A stretch of DNA of 64,000 nt. Origin: Clostridiales bacterium (GTDB lineage Bacteria; Bacillota; Clostridia; Oscillospirales; Acutalibacteraceae). The stretch is taken from the NCBI GenBank assembly GCA_019415945.1, contig DXYF01000041.1, forward strand, positions 4,349 through 68,348, given 5' to 3'. A program made the translations under genes and the position numbers. This document shows, in pieces, positions 26,700 to 35,674 of the stretch. Positions within the stretch are counted from its first letter, which is position 1. Each line of letters begins with the position of its first letter. The notes beneath the pieces were generated by a model. That model was not told where the DNA came from, ran no database searches, and saw nothing but the letters and a program-made list of their open reading frames with translations.

Positions 26700-27622
26700 T
26701 CCTCCTGTCCGATAATATCGCCGATATTAAGCTTGTGACCTGCAAGAAAGGCATCCGATTTCATTCGCTTTTTGCCCTCGGGCTGAAGCTCCACAATCTC
26801 GACGGAATTTTCACCGCAGGCTACCACAAACGGCTTTATACTTATAATTTCTCCGATTTTGCCTTTTTTATCACAAATTCGTGTGGAATATATTTTGACC
26901 GTTTTGCCCGAGATTTCGGTTACGGCAACCGGCCACGGGTTAAGACCTCTCACCTTGTTGTGAACTTCAAAAGCCGATTTTGAAAAATCAATGGGGCAAT
27001 ATGTTTTGTCAATCTTTGAAGTATGGGTTGCGAGACTTTCATCCTGTTTTTTGGGAGTAACTTCTCCTTTTTCGAGCATTGAAAGAGTTTGCAAAATCAG
27101 CTCTCCGCCCAAAAGAGCCAGCCTGTCAAAAAGCTCACCCGATGTTTCGTTTTCGCCGATTTCGGTTTCACGGGTAAGCAAAATATCACCCGTATCAAGA
27201 CCGTCATCCATAAGCATAGTTGTAATGCCCGTTACTTTGTCGCCGTTTAACACCGACTGCTGTATAGGAGATGCACCTCTGTATTTCGGAAGAAGCGAAC
27301 CGTGAATATTAATACAGCCGTACACGGGAGCTTTTAAAACAGCCTCGGGGAGGATTTTCCCGTAAGCCGCAACCACGATTGCATCGGGAGAATAACTTTT
27401 GATTATTTCAAGGGAATCAGCATTTTTCAGCGAATCGGGCTGGAAAACAGGAATCCCGAGCGACTGTGCACACACCTTGACATCGGGCGGCGTCATAATC
27501 ATCTTTCTTCCTCTGGGCTTATCGGGCTGAGTAAAAACAGCACAAACCTCGTGGCTTGAATCAGCCAGTGTTTTTAATGCGGGAACCGCAAAATCGGGCG
27601 TACCCATATATATTATCTTCAT
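26696..27622 (-). CDS. fmt: Methionyl-tRNA formyltransferase
   Basis: Fmt formylates initiator Met-tRNA with 10-formyl-THF. The 308-residue protein starts MKIIYMGTPDFAVPAL and has INIHGSLLPKYRGASP near 104-120, which contains the catalytic Asn-x-His and the SLLPxxRG loop. A C-terminal OB-like tRNA-binding domain follows. It is 43 bases downstream of def, which removes the formyl group, and overlaps the metallopeptidase gene by 4 bases. Confidence 0.97.
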   Translation of the reverse strand: MKIIYMGTPDFAVPALKTLADSSHEVCAVFTQPDKPRGRKMIMTPPDVKVCAQSLGIPVFQPDSLKNADSLEIIKSYSPDAIVVAAYGKILPEAVLKAPVYGCINIHGSLLPKYRGASPIQQSVLNGDKVTGITTMLMDDGLDTGDILLTRETEIGENETSGELFDRLALLGGELILQTLSMLEKGEVTPKKQDESLATHTSKIDKTYCPIDFSKSAFEVHNKVRGLNPWPVAVTEISGKTVKIYSTRICDKKGKIGEIISIKPFVVACGENSVEIVELQPEGKKRMKSDAFLAGHKLNIGDIIGQED

Positions 27623-27665
27623 AATTACACCTGCTTATAAATTCCTGAAAGGGCAATGGATATTG

Positions 27666-28142
27666 TTATATGTCAAGCTCCTGAATCTCCTTGGGAGTTA
27701 ACATTCTGTAGGCCTTTTGTTTAAATATGATTCCTTCAAGGTGGTCAATCTCGTGACAAAACGCCTTTGCAAGCAAGCCCCTTCCCTCTATCGTAAACTC
27801 CTTGCCCTCTCTGCTTTGAGCCTTTACCTTAACATAATCCGGTCGGCTGGTATATCCCCACTCTCCCGGGCAGGAAAGACAGCCCTCAAGAGTTTTCTGC
27901 TCGCCGCTGTACGCAATGATTTTCGGGTTTACAAGCTCGATTACGCCCTGTCCTATATCAATTACCACGACTCTGCGAAGTATTCCTACCTGCGGTGCGG
28001 CAAGACCTGCACCCTTTGCAAGGTGCAAAGTTTCAATCATATCGTCAATCAAATCCGCAAGCTTTTTATCAAACTTTTCTACCACCCTGCATTTTTTTGT
28101 GAGGACATCGTCGCCCTCTTTAACAATTTGTCTGATTGCCAT
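27666..28142 (-). CDS. def: Peptide deformylase
   Basis: Def removes N-formyl from nascent proteins. From ATG 28142 the product has 158 residues with the three signatures GLAAPQVG (46-53), EGCLS (86-90, metal ligand Cys88) and HEIDHLEG (His130, Glu131, His134). Eight upstream in-frame codons exist, but the GGGAAG ribosome site and family alignment favour MAIRQIV. It sits between priA and fmt as in B. subtilis. Confidence 0.96.
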   Translation of the reverse strand: MAIRQIVKEGDDVLTKKCRVVEKFDKKLADLIDDMIETLHLAKGAGLAAPQVGILRRVVVIDIGQGVIELVNPKIIAYSGEQKTLEGCLSCPGEWGYTSRPDYVKVKAQSREGKEFTIEGRGLLAKAFCHEIDHLEGIIFKQKAYRMLTPKEIQELDI

Positions 28143-28159
28143 TTTTATTCTTCCCTTCA

Positions 28160-30607
28160 TTAGCATACAAGTGAATTCATATCGGCATATGCGGTAACTG
28201 ACGCAAATTCCTTGTTTTTGCCAAACTGTACAAGCAGTGTTGAAAGCATTTTTCTGAATTCACGGTTATTTTTACACTTTATAATGAGTTTATATCTGAA
28301 TTTATTGCTTACCTTGACAACAAGAGCAGGCGACGGGCCCAACACACGCAAAGGCAGGTTTGGGTAGTCGCTTTTTGCAAGGCTGATAAACGAACTTAAA
28401 AATGCGTTTGCCGCCCTAAGCGTCTGCGACTGGTTTTCGCCGACAAAACCGATAAGACAAATATCGGCAAACGGCGGATAAAGCATTGCCTGTCTGACAT
28501 TAATTTCTGTATTATAGAATGTGTCGTAATCCTGTTTTGCCGCCATTGCGATTATAAGATTATCGGGCGTATAAGACTGAATAACAGCTATGCCCTTGCT
28601 TGAGCCTCTGCCGCTTCTGCCGACAACCTGTGTCAGCAGTGAAAAAGACCTCTCGTAGCTTCTGTAGTCGTCGGCATAAAGCATTTGGTCGGCATTGAGC
28701 ACACCTACAAGCGTTACATTCGGAAAGTTAAGACCCTTTGCAACCATCTGAGTACCGACAAGTATATCGTACTCGCCGTTTGCAAATGCACTTATCATCT
28801 TTTCGTAAGACGATTTTGACGATACAGCGTCAGTGTCCATACGCAGTATTCTCGCATCGGGGAAAATGACAGAAATATCGCTTTCTGCCTTTTGGGTACC
28901 TGCACCACCGAAGCGAATCGACTTGCTGTGGCAGGTGGGACATTCATCAAGAGCAGGCACCGAATAGCCGCAATAGTGGCACATCATTCTGTTGTTTGCA
29001 CTGTGATAGGTAAGCGAAATAGAGCAGTTCGGGCAGGTAACAGGCTCACCGCAGGTTCGGCAGGTGGCAAATGTGTTATGACCCCTCCTGTTAAGCAGGA
29101 GGATCGACTGCTTATTATGCTCAAGGTTGTAATTAAGGTTTTCAAGCAACACCTCGGAAAATCCTGTCGTGTTGCCGTTTTGAACTTCTGTATTCATATC
29201 GGCAGTAATAACCTTCGGAAGCTGTGCCGCACCGTAGCGGCTTGACAGCGTATAGAGCGAATACCTGCCGTTTTTTGCGTAATAAAAAGTTTCTACACTC
29301 GGAGTTGCCGAGCTTAAAACAAGAAGTGCGTTATTTTTGGCACATCTGAATTTTGCAACTTCTCGTGCGTGATAGCGGGGAGAACTTTCGGATTTGTAGC
29401 TGTACTCCTGCTCCTCGTCCATAATTATAAGTCCTATATTGTCAAAAGGAGCAAAAACCGCACTCCTTGTGCCGATTGCAATTTTTGCAATCCCCTTCTT
29501 CACCCTTTTGTATTCATCAAGTCTTTCACCTAAAGAAAGGGCACTGTGAAAAACGGCGATTTTGTCGCCGAAACGCTGTGAAAACTGCGACACAAACTGC
29601 GGAGTAAGAGATATTTCGGGCACCATTACGATTATCCCCCGATTGTCGTCAATCACTCTTTCAATCAGCTTGATAAACACGCTCGTTTTGCCTGAACCCG
29701 TAACCCCGTAAAGCAAACTGGTGTGAGGCTTTGAATCTCTGTACTCATCGTAAAGTGAATCACACGCCTTTTGCTGTTCGTGCGAAAGGGTAATTTCAGG
29801 GGCTTTTTCGTCGGCTGCACGCTTTTCTATGCGAAAAACCTCTTCGTCATATAAATGAATTACTCCCTTTTTATAAAGAGAGTCAATCACAGAGCTTGAC
29901 ACGCCCGTAAAATATAAAATCTCCTTGACGGAAACTCCGCCCGACATTTCAATAAGCTCTGCCACACGCTTTTGCTTTTCGGTCAGCGTAATTTTTGAAA
30001 TATCGACGCCTGAGTTTATCGCAGCCATCTTCATAACTGCGTCGGACACACGCCGATATGCCCTGTCGGATTTGTAGAGAATACCGTCTGCCGCAAGCTT
30101 GTCAAGAATTTCCGTATCGGAATATCCGAACGCGTCTAAAATCATATCGGACTTTACGGGTTTTCTCTTTGAAATAAGATAATCATACACCCGCCTTTGC
30201 TCATCGCTTAACAAAGACCGTGCGTCATCGGAAATTTCGTTTGCCCCGTAAACGGAAGTGACTTTATAGCTTATTCCTGCCGGAAGCATTGTTTTTATTG
30301 CATCATAAAGCGTGCAAAAACAATGCTCACTGATAAACTCTGCGGTTTTTATCATTTCCTCTGACAGCACAGGCTCGTCATCAAGCAGGCAAATCAGGGA
30401 TTTAAGCCCGTCGGTTTGAGAGTACAAAACCTCCAAAACAACACCCTGACGCTTTTTATTGCCCCTGCCGAACGGCACCAGCACACGCATTCCCGCCTTG
30501 CACCGATCCGCAAGCTTTTTGGGGACAAGATAGTCAAAGGGTTTATCAAACGAATAAGCCGTATTTTCTACAGCTATCCTCGCAACTAAATCAGAACTCA
30601 TCGTCAT
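28160..30607 (-). CDS. priA: Primosomal protein N', replication restart helicase PriA
   Basis: PriA reloads the replisome at stalled forks as a 3'-5' superfamily 2 helicase. The 815-residue protein has an N-terminal DNA-binding domain, Walker A GVTGSGKTS near 299-307, the DEEQ form of the DEAH box (IIMDEEQEYSYK), and the zinc cluster in CRTCGEPVTCPNC and CHYCGY...CPTC. Later come the helicase motifs QMVAKGLNFPNV and QVVGRSGRG. Its start (ATG 30607, or 30601) overlaps the end of rpoZ. coaBC, which lies between rpoZ and priA in B. subtilis, is absent. Confidence 0.96.
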   Translation of the reverse strand: MTMSSDLVARIAVENTAYSFDKPFDYLVPKKLADRCKAGMRVLVPFGRGNKKRQGVVLEVLYSQTDGLKSLICLLDDEPVLSEEMIKTAEFISEHCFCTLYDAIKTMLPAGISYKVTSVYGANEISDDARSLLSDEQRRVYDYLISKRKPVKSDMILDAFGYSDTEILDKLAADGILYKSDRAYRRVSDAVMKMAAINSGVDISKITLTEKQKRVAELIEMSGGVSVKEILYFTGVSSSVIDSLYKKGVIHLYDEEVFRIEKRAADEKAPEITLSHEQQKACDSLYDEYRDSKPHTSLLYGVTGSGKTSVFIKLIERVIDDNRGIIVMVPEISLTPQFVSQFSQRFGDKIAVFHSALSLGERLDEYKRVKKGIAKIAIGTRSAVFAPFDNIGLIIMDEEQEYSYKSESSPRYHAREVAKFRCAKNNALLVLSSATPSVETFYYAKNGRYSLYTLSSRYGAAQLPKVITADMNTEVQNGNTTGFSEVLLENLNYNLEHNKQSILLLNRRGHNTFATCRTCGEPVTCPNCSISLTYHSANNRMMCHYCGYSVPALDECPTCHSKSIRFGGAGTQKAESDISVIFPDARILRMDTDAVSSKSSYEKMISAFANGEYDILVGTQMVAKGLNFPNVTLVGVLNADQMLYADDYRSYERSFSLLTQVVGRSGRGSSKGIAVIQSYTPDNLIIAMAAKQDYDTFYNTEINVRQAMLYPPFADICLIGFVGENQSQTLRAANAFLSSFISLAKSDYPNLPLRVLGPSPALVVKVSNKFRYKLIIKCKNNREFRKMLSTLLVQFGKNKEFASVTAYADMNSLVC

Positions 30608-30797
30608 CCGGCTCTAAGAGGTTTAACTTATGGTCTTTAATCTCCTCGATTGCCAGCAGTACGGGTTTATCTTCCGTTACGATTTTTTCGTCCTCGAAAT
30701 ACTGAGTTATTTCTCTTGCTCTTTTTGAAACCCCCACAACAAGAGCGTACTTGCTCTGCATACCGTTAAACAATTCATCAACATTTACTCTGTGCAT
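30591..30797 (-). CDS. rpoZ: DNA-directed RNA polymerase omega subunit
   Basis: Omega is a small chaperone subunit of RNA polymerase. The 68-residue protein has the N-terminal motif MQSKYALVVGVSKRAREI and an acidic tail typical of Firmicute omega. It lies between gmk and priA, overlapping priA by 17 bases. AAGGAGAATTATT precedes ATG 30797. Confidence 0.92.
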   Translation of the reverse strand: MHRVNVDELFNGMQSKYALVVGVSKRAREITQYFEDEKIVTEDKPVLLAIEEIKDHKLNLLEPDDDEF

Positions 30798-30869
30798 AAT
30801 AATTCTCCTTAAAATATATTAAATCTTTATTTATTTTAATCTGTGCGTTTACACAGCGATATAAACCGT

Positions 30870-31442
30870 TCAGTGTTTTGATTTTTCCTTTTTTAAAATA
30901 TCAAGCACCTCATCGACCGCCTTGTCAAGCTCGTCGTTGACTACAGTATACTTATATCTGTTTTTATAACTGATTTCGTTTTTTGCCTCGCCGAGGCGTT
31001 TGAGAATAGTTTGCTCATCCTCGGTGCCTCTGCGTCTCAGTCTTTTCTCTAAAACCTCCATTGACGGAGGAAGAATAAAAATACTCAAAACATCGGGACA
31101 CTTCTCCATTACCTGAAGGCCTCCGCAAACCTCGATTTCGAGGAAAACATCATAGCCCTGATTAAGCATATCCTCAACCTGCTTTTTTGGCGTGCCGTAA
31201 TAGTTATCACAATACTGTGCATACTCAAGATAGCTGTCGCTGTCAATCAGATTTTTAAACTGTTCCTTTGTTACAAAATTATAGTGCACACCGTCAATCT
31301 CGCCCTTTCTCGGAAGGCGGGTCGTGTTGGAAACGGACAATCTTACATTTTTGTCACGCTTTAGAATTTCCTGCATTATTGTACCTTTACCGACGCCTGA
31401 CGAACCTGTGTATAAAACAAGTATTCCCTTATTACTGCTCAT
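30870..31442 (-). CDS. gmk: Guanylate kinase
   Basis: Gmk phosphorylates GMP to GDP with ATP. From ATG 31442 it has 190 residues with the P-loop GSSGVGKGT (13-21). SNTTRLPRKGEIDGVHYNFV and LEIEVCGGLQVM follow, the GMP-binding and lid regions. The frame extends 23 codons upstream into the remA gene, but this ATG has an upstream GAGGG ribosome site and matches family N-termini. It overlaps the 3' end of remA by 11 bases. Confidence 0.96.
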   Translation of the reverse strand: MSSNKGILVLYTGSSGVGKGTIMQEILKRDKNVRLSVSNTTRLPRKGEIDGVHYNFVTKEQFKNLIDSDSYLEYAQYCDNYYGTPKKQVEDMLNQGYDVFLEIEVCGGLQVMEKCPDVLSIFILPPSMEVLEKRLRRRGTEDEQTILKRLGEAKNEISYKNRYKYTVVNDELDKAVDEVLDILKKEKSKH

Positions 31443-31689
31443 CCTTTTGTCCCTCGCTTTCTTCGCTTCTGTTCTGAATAGCCTCGCAGGATATTGCAGA
31501 CAGCACAACATGGTTGCTGTCTGTGATTAACACCGCCTTGCATTTTCTTCCGCAGGTGGCGTCGATAAGCATTCCGTCCGCTTTTGCCTCCTGAACTATC
31601 CTCTTGACAGGGGCAGAAACGGGAGCGACAACGGCAATCACCTTGTCAAAGCTTACAAGATTGCCGAAACCGATATTAATAAGCTTCAT
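31432..31689 (-). CDS. remA: RemA family DNA-binding regulator (DUF370)
   Basis: RemA in B. subtilis is an oligomeric DNA-binding activator of matrix and osmoprotection genes. This 85-residue protein has the conserved MKLINIGFGNLV start, then PVSAPVKRIVQEAKADGMLIDATCGRKCKAVLI, with the basic Arg/Lys surface. A short acidic tail follows. It lies between yicC and gmk, as in B. subtilis. Targets here are unknown. Confidence 0.92.
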   Translation of the reverse strand: MKLINIGFGNLVSFDKVIAVVAPVSAPVKRIVQEAKADGMLIDATCGRKCKAVLITDSNHVVLSAISCEAIQNRSEESEGQKDEQ

Positions 31690-31697
31690 ACTCTCAC

Positions 31698-32582
31698 CTA
31701 CTCAATATTTTGTACCTGCTCGCGGATTTTTTCTATCTCGCTTTTTATGTCAACAACCTTGTGAGCAAGAACGGCGTCAGACACCTTGGAGCCGATGGTG
31801 TTTGCCTCTCGGTTCATCTCCTGAATTATAAAATCAATTTTTCTGCCCACCGGCTCGTCACACTCAAGAAAAATCGCAAGCTGCTCAAAGTGGCTTCTCA
31901 GTCTTACGGTTTCTTCGGCAACCGCAACCTTATCGGAAAACACCGCAACTTCCGTCAAAACACGCTGCTCATCAATTTCAACCTGATAATTTTCAAGAGT
32001 CTGCTTAATTCTTTCAAGCAGGCGTTCTTCGTATTCCTTTACGGTTTGCTCTGAACGCTCATCAATCTCATCAACGATTGAAAGAATCGTTTTTGCACGG
32101 CTTAAAATATCCGCTTTCATTTTTTCGCCCTCAGCCTCACGCATTGATATAAAGGATTTCAAAGCAGCTTCTGCGGCTTTTAAAACATCGTTTGTTATTT
32201 GCTCCTCGTCCTCAACCGGCTTATGCACCGTAAAAACATCGGGGAAGCGTGATACCGAAACAACCGATATATCATCCGTAACTTGATAGGTGTCGCAGAT
32301 TTCTTTCATCGCATTTATGTAACCGGAAACAAGCGGGTGATTTACTGTTACTTCACACGGAACCTCGTCGCTTGCACCTATGGTGACAAACATATCGATT
32401 TTGCCCCTTGATACCTTTGAGTTAACAAAACTTTTCAGTTTGTCGTCAATAAAACCGTAGCCACGCGGAGTGCGGCAGGAAAATTCAAAGTAACGGTGAT
32501 TTACGCTCTTTATCTCAACGGATATTTCACGGCCGTTTAATTGAGTTTCACATCGGCCGAACCCCGTCATTGACTTTATCAT
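31698..32582 (-). CDS. yicC: YicC family endoribonuclease
   Basis: YicC/YloC proteins are ring-forming endoribonucleases. From ATG 32582 the product has 294 residues, with the invariant start MIKSMTGFGR. VEIKSVNHRYFEF and a C-terminal GRKIDFIIQEMNREANTIGSK follow, both family signatures. The frame can be opened six codons earlier at TTG 32600, but AAAGGAAG is placed for this ATG. It is first in the long operon running to thiN and has a good promoter. Confidence 0.95.
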   Translation of the reverse strand: MIKSMTGFGRCETQLNGREISVEIKSVNHRYFEFSCRTPRGYGFIDDKLKSFVNSKVSRGKIDMFVTIGASDEVPCEVTVNHPLVSGYINAMKEICDTYQVTDDISVVSVSRFPDVFTVHKPVEDEEQITNDVLKAAEAALKSFISMREAEGEKMKADILSRAKTILSIVDEIDERSEQTVKEYEERLLERIKQTLENYQVEIDEQRVLTEVAVFSDKVAVAEETVRLRSHFEQLAIFLECDEPVGRKIDFIIQEMNREANTIGSKVSDAVLAHKVVDIKSEIEKIREQVQNIE

Positions 32583-32624
32583 CTTTTTACTTCCTTTCAA
32601 AACCTCAGAAATATTGGTTATTCC

Positions 32625-32653
32625 TTGATATGGTATTATAACACTATTATAGA
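32625..32653 (+). promoter_or_regulatory. Possible upstream promoter of yebC
   Basis: TTGATA (32625-32630), a 17-base spacer and TATAGA (32648-32653). It overlaps the divergent yicC promoter and would place the hairpin at 32671 in the yebC leader. Confidence 0.4.
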
Positions 32654-32663
32654 TATTTTACAA
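32635..32663 (-). promoter_or_regulatory. Sigma-A promoter of the yicC-remA-gmk operon
   Basis: On the minus strand TTGTAA (32663-32658), a 17-base spacer and TATAAT (32640-32635), 52 bases before yicC. Confidence 0.75.
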
Positions 32664-32670
32664 TGGAGTT

Positions 32671-32697
32671 ATTACAAAACTGTAATAGCTTTTTTTG
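32671..32697 (+). terminator. Terminator-like hairpin in the yebC upstream region
   Basis: AGTTATTACA and TGTAATAGCT pair over 10 bp (one G-U) around a 4-base loop and run into T7. No plus-strand gene lies upstream, so it could act as an attenuator on transcripts from the promoter at 32625. Confidence 0.6.
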
Positions 32698-32727
32698 TTT
32701 ACAGATAATAAATGCTTATGATATACT
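32698..32727 (+). promoter_or_regulatory. Proximal promoter of yebC
   Basis: TTTACA (32698-32703), an 18-base spacer and TATACT (32722-32727), starting just after the hairpin's T-run and 38 bases before the ATG. Confidence 0.5.
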
Positions 32728-32765
32728 AAAAAAGATGATTTACTTTATAAAAAGGAATGAATTTT

Positions 32766-33500
32766 ATGTCAGGACATAACAAATGGAGTACGATTAAGCA
32801 GAAAAAAGGCAAAAACGACGCTGCAAGAGCAAAGGTCTTTACTAAAATCGGCAGAGAGCTTATTGTTGCCATAAAGGAAGGCGGAAGTGCAGACCCGAGC
32901 GTAAACTCAAAGCTAAAAGACTGCATCGCAAAGGCAAAGGCAGCAAATGTCCCCAATGACAACATTGAGCGTATTATAAAAAAGGCTGCTAACGATAATG
33001 ATTCTACCAATTATGAGGCAGTTACATATGAGGGCTACGGTCCGAGCGGAGTAGCCGTGATTGTAGAGGCTCTTACGGATAACAGAAACAGAACGGCAGG
33101 CGAAGTAAGACATTACTTTGACAAGTTCGGCGGAAATATGGGTGCACAGGGCTGTGTAAGCTTTATGTTCTCACAAAAGGGAGTTCTTGTAATCGAGCGT
33201 GAAGACCTTGAAAAGGACGAGGACACCGTGATGAGCGATGCTCTTGAGTGCGGTGCGTCTGACTTTGAGGCTGACGAAGATATATTCACAATCTACACGG
33301 AACCCGAGGATTTCTCGGCAGTCAGAGATGACCTTGAAAAACTCGGATATACATTTGCTTCAGCTGAGCTTGAAATGGTGCCGAGCACATACACAAAGAT
33401 TGAAGACGAAGAAATTGCAACAAAGATGCAAAAAATGCTTGATATGTTTGAGGATAACGACGATATTCAGAATGTTTGGCACAACTGGGAAATGAATTAA
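32766..33500 (+). CDS. YebC/PmpR family regulator
   Basis: This family of abundant small proteins is described both as transcription regulators and as factors easing translation of proline-rich stretches. From ATG 32766 the product has 244 residues and begins MSGHNKWSTIKQKKGKNDA, the family hallmark. NVPNDNIERIIKKA and YEGYGPSGVAVIVEALTDNRNRT follow. AAAGGA lies 10 bases upstream; an in-frame ATG at 32757 is too close to it. Transcribed alone, with its own terminator. Confidence 0.95.
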   Translation: MSGHNKWSTIKQKKGKNDAARAKVFTKIGRELIVAIKEGGSADPSVNSKLKDCIAKAKAANVPNDNIERIIKKAANDNDSTNYEAVTYEGYGPSGVAVIVEALTDNRNRTAGEVRHYFDKFGGNMGAQGCVSFMFSQKGVLVIEREDLEKDEDTVMSDALECGASDFEADEDIFTIYTEPEDFSAVRDDLEKLGYTFASAELEMVPSTYTKIEDEEIATKMQKMLDMFEDNDDIQNVWHNWEMN

Positions 33501-33510
33501 AACACAAAAG

Positions 33511-33543
33511 ACCCGCTCATTAATTTGAGCGGGTTAATTTTTT
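33511..33543 (+). terminator. Intrinsic terminator after yebC
   Basis: ACCCGCTCA and TGAGCGGGT form a 9-bp stem around a 5-base loop, followed by TAATTTTTT. Confidence 0.8.
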
Positions 33544-33547
33544 GTCG

Positions 33548-33964
33548 TCAGACCATGCTGTCTTTGAGGCGTTGATAATACTCGGGAAATTTACGCTTGA
33601 GGTTAAACGGCTTGAAGTCGCTATTTACAAAGCAATGCGTGGTATAACCTGTTGAGGCTATCTCATCATTGCCGCAAAAACGCACAGTATATTGATATTG
33701 CATTTTTGTGCCGTTAAACTGTGCAAGCACTACCTCGATATACACCTTATCGTAGAATTTAATCGGCTTAATGTACTTTGCGTATGCGTCTACATTGGGG
33801 ATGTATATCCCGTTTTTTTCAAGCTCTGTTACATCGCACCCTATTTTTTGCATAAAGTCGATTCTTGCCTCTTCAAAATATCTTATGTGATTTGTGTGAT
33901 GCACTATTCCCATTTGGTCGGTTTCATAATACGCCGCACGCCTTATATAATTTTTTTCAATCAT
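33548..33964 (-). CDS. 4HBT-type acyl-CoA thioesterase (YbgC-like)
   Basis: A 138-residue hot-dog-fold thioesterase. YYETDQMGIVHHTNHIRYFEEAR near 12-34 contains the Asp-x-x-x-x-x-His catalytic region of the 4-hydroxybenzoyl-CoA thioesterase family. The family hydrolyses acyl-CoA or acyl-ACP thioesters, and the chain length cannot be read from sequence. It is the last of three minus-strand genes with an acyl-CoA ligase (10 bases upstream) and fabF, suggesting work on fatty acyl thioesters. Confidence 0.88.
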   Translation of the reverse strand: MIEKNYIRRAAYYETDQMGIVHHTNHIRYFEEARIDFMQKIGCDVTELEKNGIYIPNVDAYAKYIKPIKFYDKVYIEVVLAQFNGTKMQYQYTVRFCGNDEIASTGYTTHCFVNSDFKPFNLKRKFPEYYQRLKDSMV

Positions 33965-33974
33965 AATTACCTCG

Positions 33975-35636
33975 TTATTTTTTTAGCAAAAGCCCTTCCT
34001 TTAAGTCCTTTTGTGCCTGCTTTTTTATGATGTAATGCTGTTTTTTGCCTGTGGCAGTATGGGGCAATTCCTCTACAAAGCGATAATAGCGAGGTGCCTG
34101 ATACTTTGATATATACGGAGAACTTGCACAGTATTTGACAAGCTCAGCAACTGTAAGGGTATCGTCCTGCGGTATAACATACGCGGCAATGCACTCTCCC
34201 CTTGTGCTGTCGGGAACACCCGTGACTATACATTCCGAAACTTTCGGATGGCAGTTTAAAACTTCTTCTATTCTGGCAGGATAAATATTTTCACCCTTGC
34301 TTATTATCATATCGTCTTTTCTGCCTGCAACTGTGATGAACTGACCGTCATCCCATGTGCCTATATCTCCTGTGTACATCCATCCCTTGTAAAATTTTTC
34401 CTGCGTTGCTTCTTTGTTGCCTGCATAGCAATAGGTGGATTTTGCAGGGGATTTTATGATTATTTCGCCCTCGGTTTTGTTGTCAAACGGCACTAAATCG
34501 TCAGGCTCCGCTTTTTTGTCATCATACAGCTTTACGATTCTCACTTCGTCGTCCGTACATGAACGGCCTGCCGTTCCTGCCATTTCGGGCAAATCAAACG
34601 GACGGAGAAAAGTATTCCAAAACGATTCGGTAGTTCCGTAGCCGTTAAAAATATTGGGTGTAAGCACACGCTGAAAGCGGATACATGCCTCTTTTTCAAG
34701 AGGGCTTCCCATTGTTATTATACCCTTTAGCGTAGAAATATCACTGGGGTGCTTTTCCTGTCTGCTTGCAAGCAGAGAAAGCACGGACGGCACACCCGTC
34801 ATAAATGTAATTGAATATTTTTCAACATATTCTATACAAACCTTTGGGTTAAATGTACGAAGAATTACCATCGACCCGCCTGCATACAAAGTCGGAGTAG
34901 GTCCTCCCGAATGGAGTCCTCCCCTGTGAAACCACGGCGTCATATTCATCGTGACATCGGTATGATTGAGAGGGAAATGCATAATAACATCGTGAGCAGA
35001 CAACACCTCGTTGATATTGTTAAGCGGCACTCCTTTGGGCGTGCCTGTTGTACCCGATGTCTGAAGTCTGACAATCTCATCATAAATATGGGGATTAAAA
35101 TCAATCGGAGGATTGTCGCATGAAGCATCCTTTACATAATCCTCATAGAGAATATGTCCGCTCGGCAGTTCAAATTCTTTTGCAAAATTATTCACTGCAA
35201 TTACAATTTCAGGCTTATGAACCGACAGCGACAATGCTTTCACGGCAGTTTCTGCAATTTCAGCGTCGTAAATATAAACCTTGGGCTTATTGTGGTTTAT
35301 AATTTCAGCGGTTTCGCCCGCGGACAAATTAAAATTTGACGGATTGCAGATTGCACCGATTTTTTGAGCCGCTATATAACCGAATAGAAACTGCGGACAA
35401 TTAAAAAGCTGCATAAATATTATATCGTACTTTTTAACATTGCTCGCTTTAAGTGCGTTTGCAAGCCTGTCAGAGTCACCGTTAAGCTCGGAATATGTCC
35501 AATATTTATCTGCCGCAGGGTCAATAACGGCGTTCTTGTCACCGAAACGCCTTACATTTCTCATAAACCCGTTAAGCCATGTAAATTCACTTTCAAATGT
35601 TTCTTTAAACATTTGAATATCATATGTCAGCTCCAT
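33975..35636 (-). CDS. AMP-dependent acyl-CoA (acyl-acid) ligase
   Basis: The 553-residue ANL-superfamily enzyme activates a carboxylic acid as acyl-AMP and then a thioester. It has the P-loop LQTSGTTGTPKG (191-202), NGYGTTE (331-337), YTGDIG, the hinge GRKDDMIISKGENIYPARIEE and the C-terminal lysine motif ATGKKQH. It resembles medium/long-chain fatty acid ligases more than acetyl-CoA synthetase. No signal or membrane segment is seen. Between fabF (38 bases upstream) and a thioesterase (10 bases downstream), it may recycle free fatty acids or load an acyl carrier. Substrate unproven. Confidence 0.88.
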   Translation of the reverse strand: MELTYDIQMFKETFESEFTWLNGFMRNVRRFGDKNAVIDPAADKYWTYSELNGDSDRLANALKASNVKKYDIIFMQLFNCPQFLFGYIAAQKIGAICNPSNFNLSAGETAEIINHNKPKVYIYDAEIAETAVKALSLSVHKPEIVIAVNNFAKEFELPSGHILYEDYVKDASCDNPPIDFNPHIYDEIVRLQTSGTTGTPKGVPLNNINEVLSAHDVIMHFPLNHTDVTMNMTPWFHRGGLHSGGPTPTLYAGGSMVILRTFNPKVCIEYVEKYSITFMTGVPSVLSLLASRQEKHPSDISTLKGIITMGSPLEKEACIRFQRVLTPNIFNGYGTTESFWNTFLRPFDLPEMAGTAGRSCTDDEVRIVKLYDDKKAEPDDLVPFDNKTEGEIIIKSPAKSTYCYAGNKEATQEKFYKGWMYTGDIGTWDDGQFITVAGRKDDMIISKGENIYPARIEEVLNCHPKVSECIVTGVPDSTRGECIAAYVIPQDDTLTVAELVKYCASSPYISKYQAPRYYRFVEELPHTATGKKQHYIIKKQAQKDLKEGLLLKK

Positions 35637-35674
35637 TTTTATCCTCTCTTTCCCTAACCGCTTTAATACTATAA

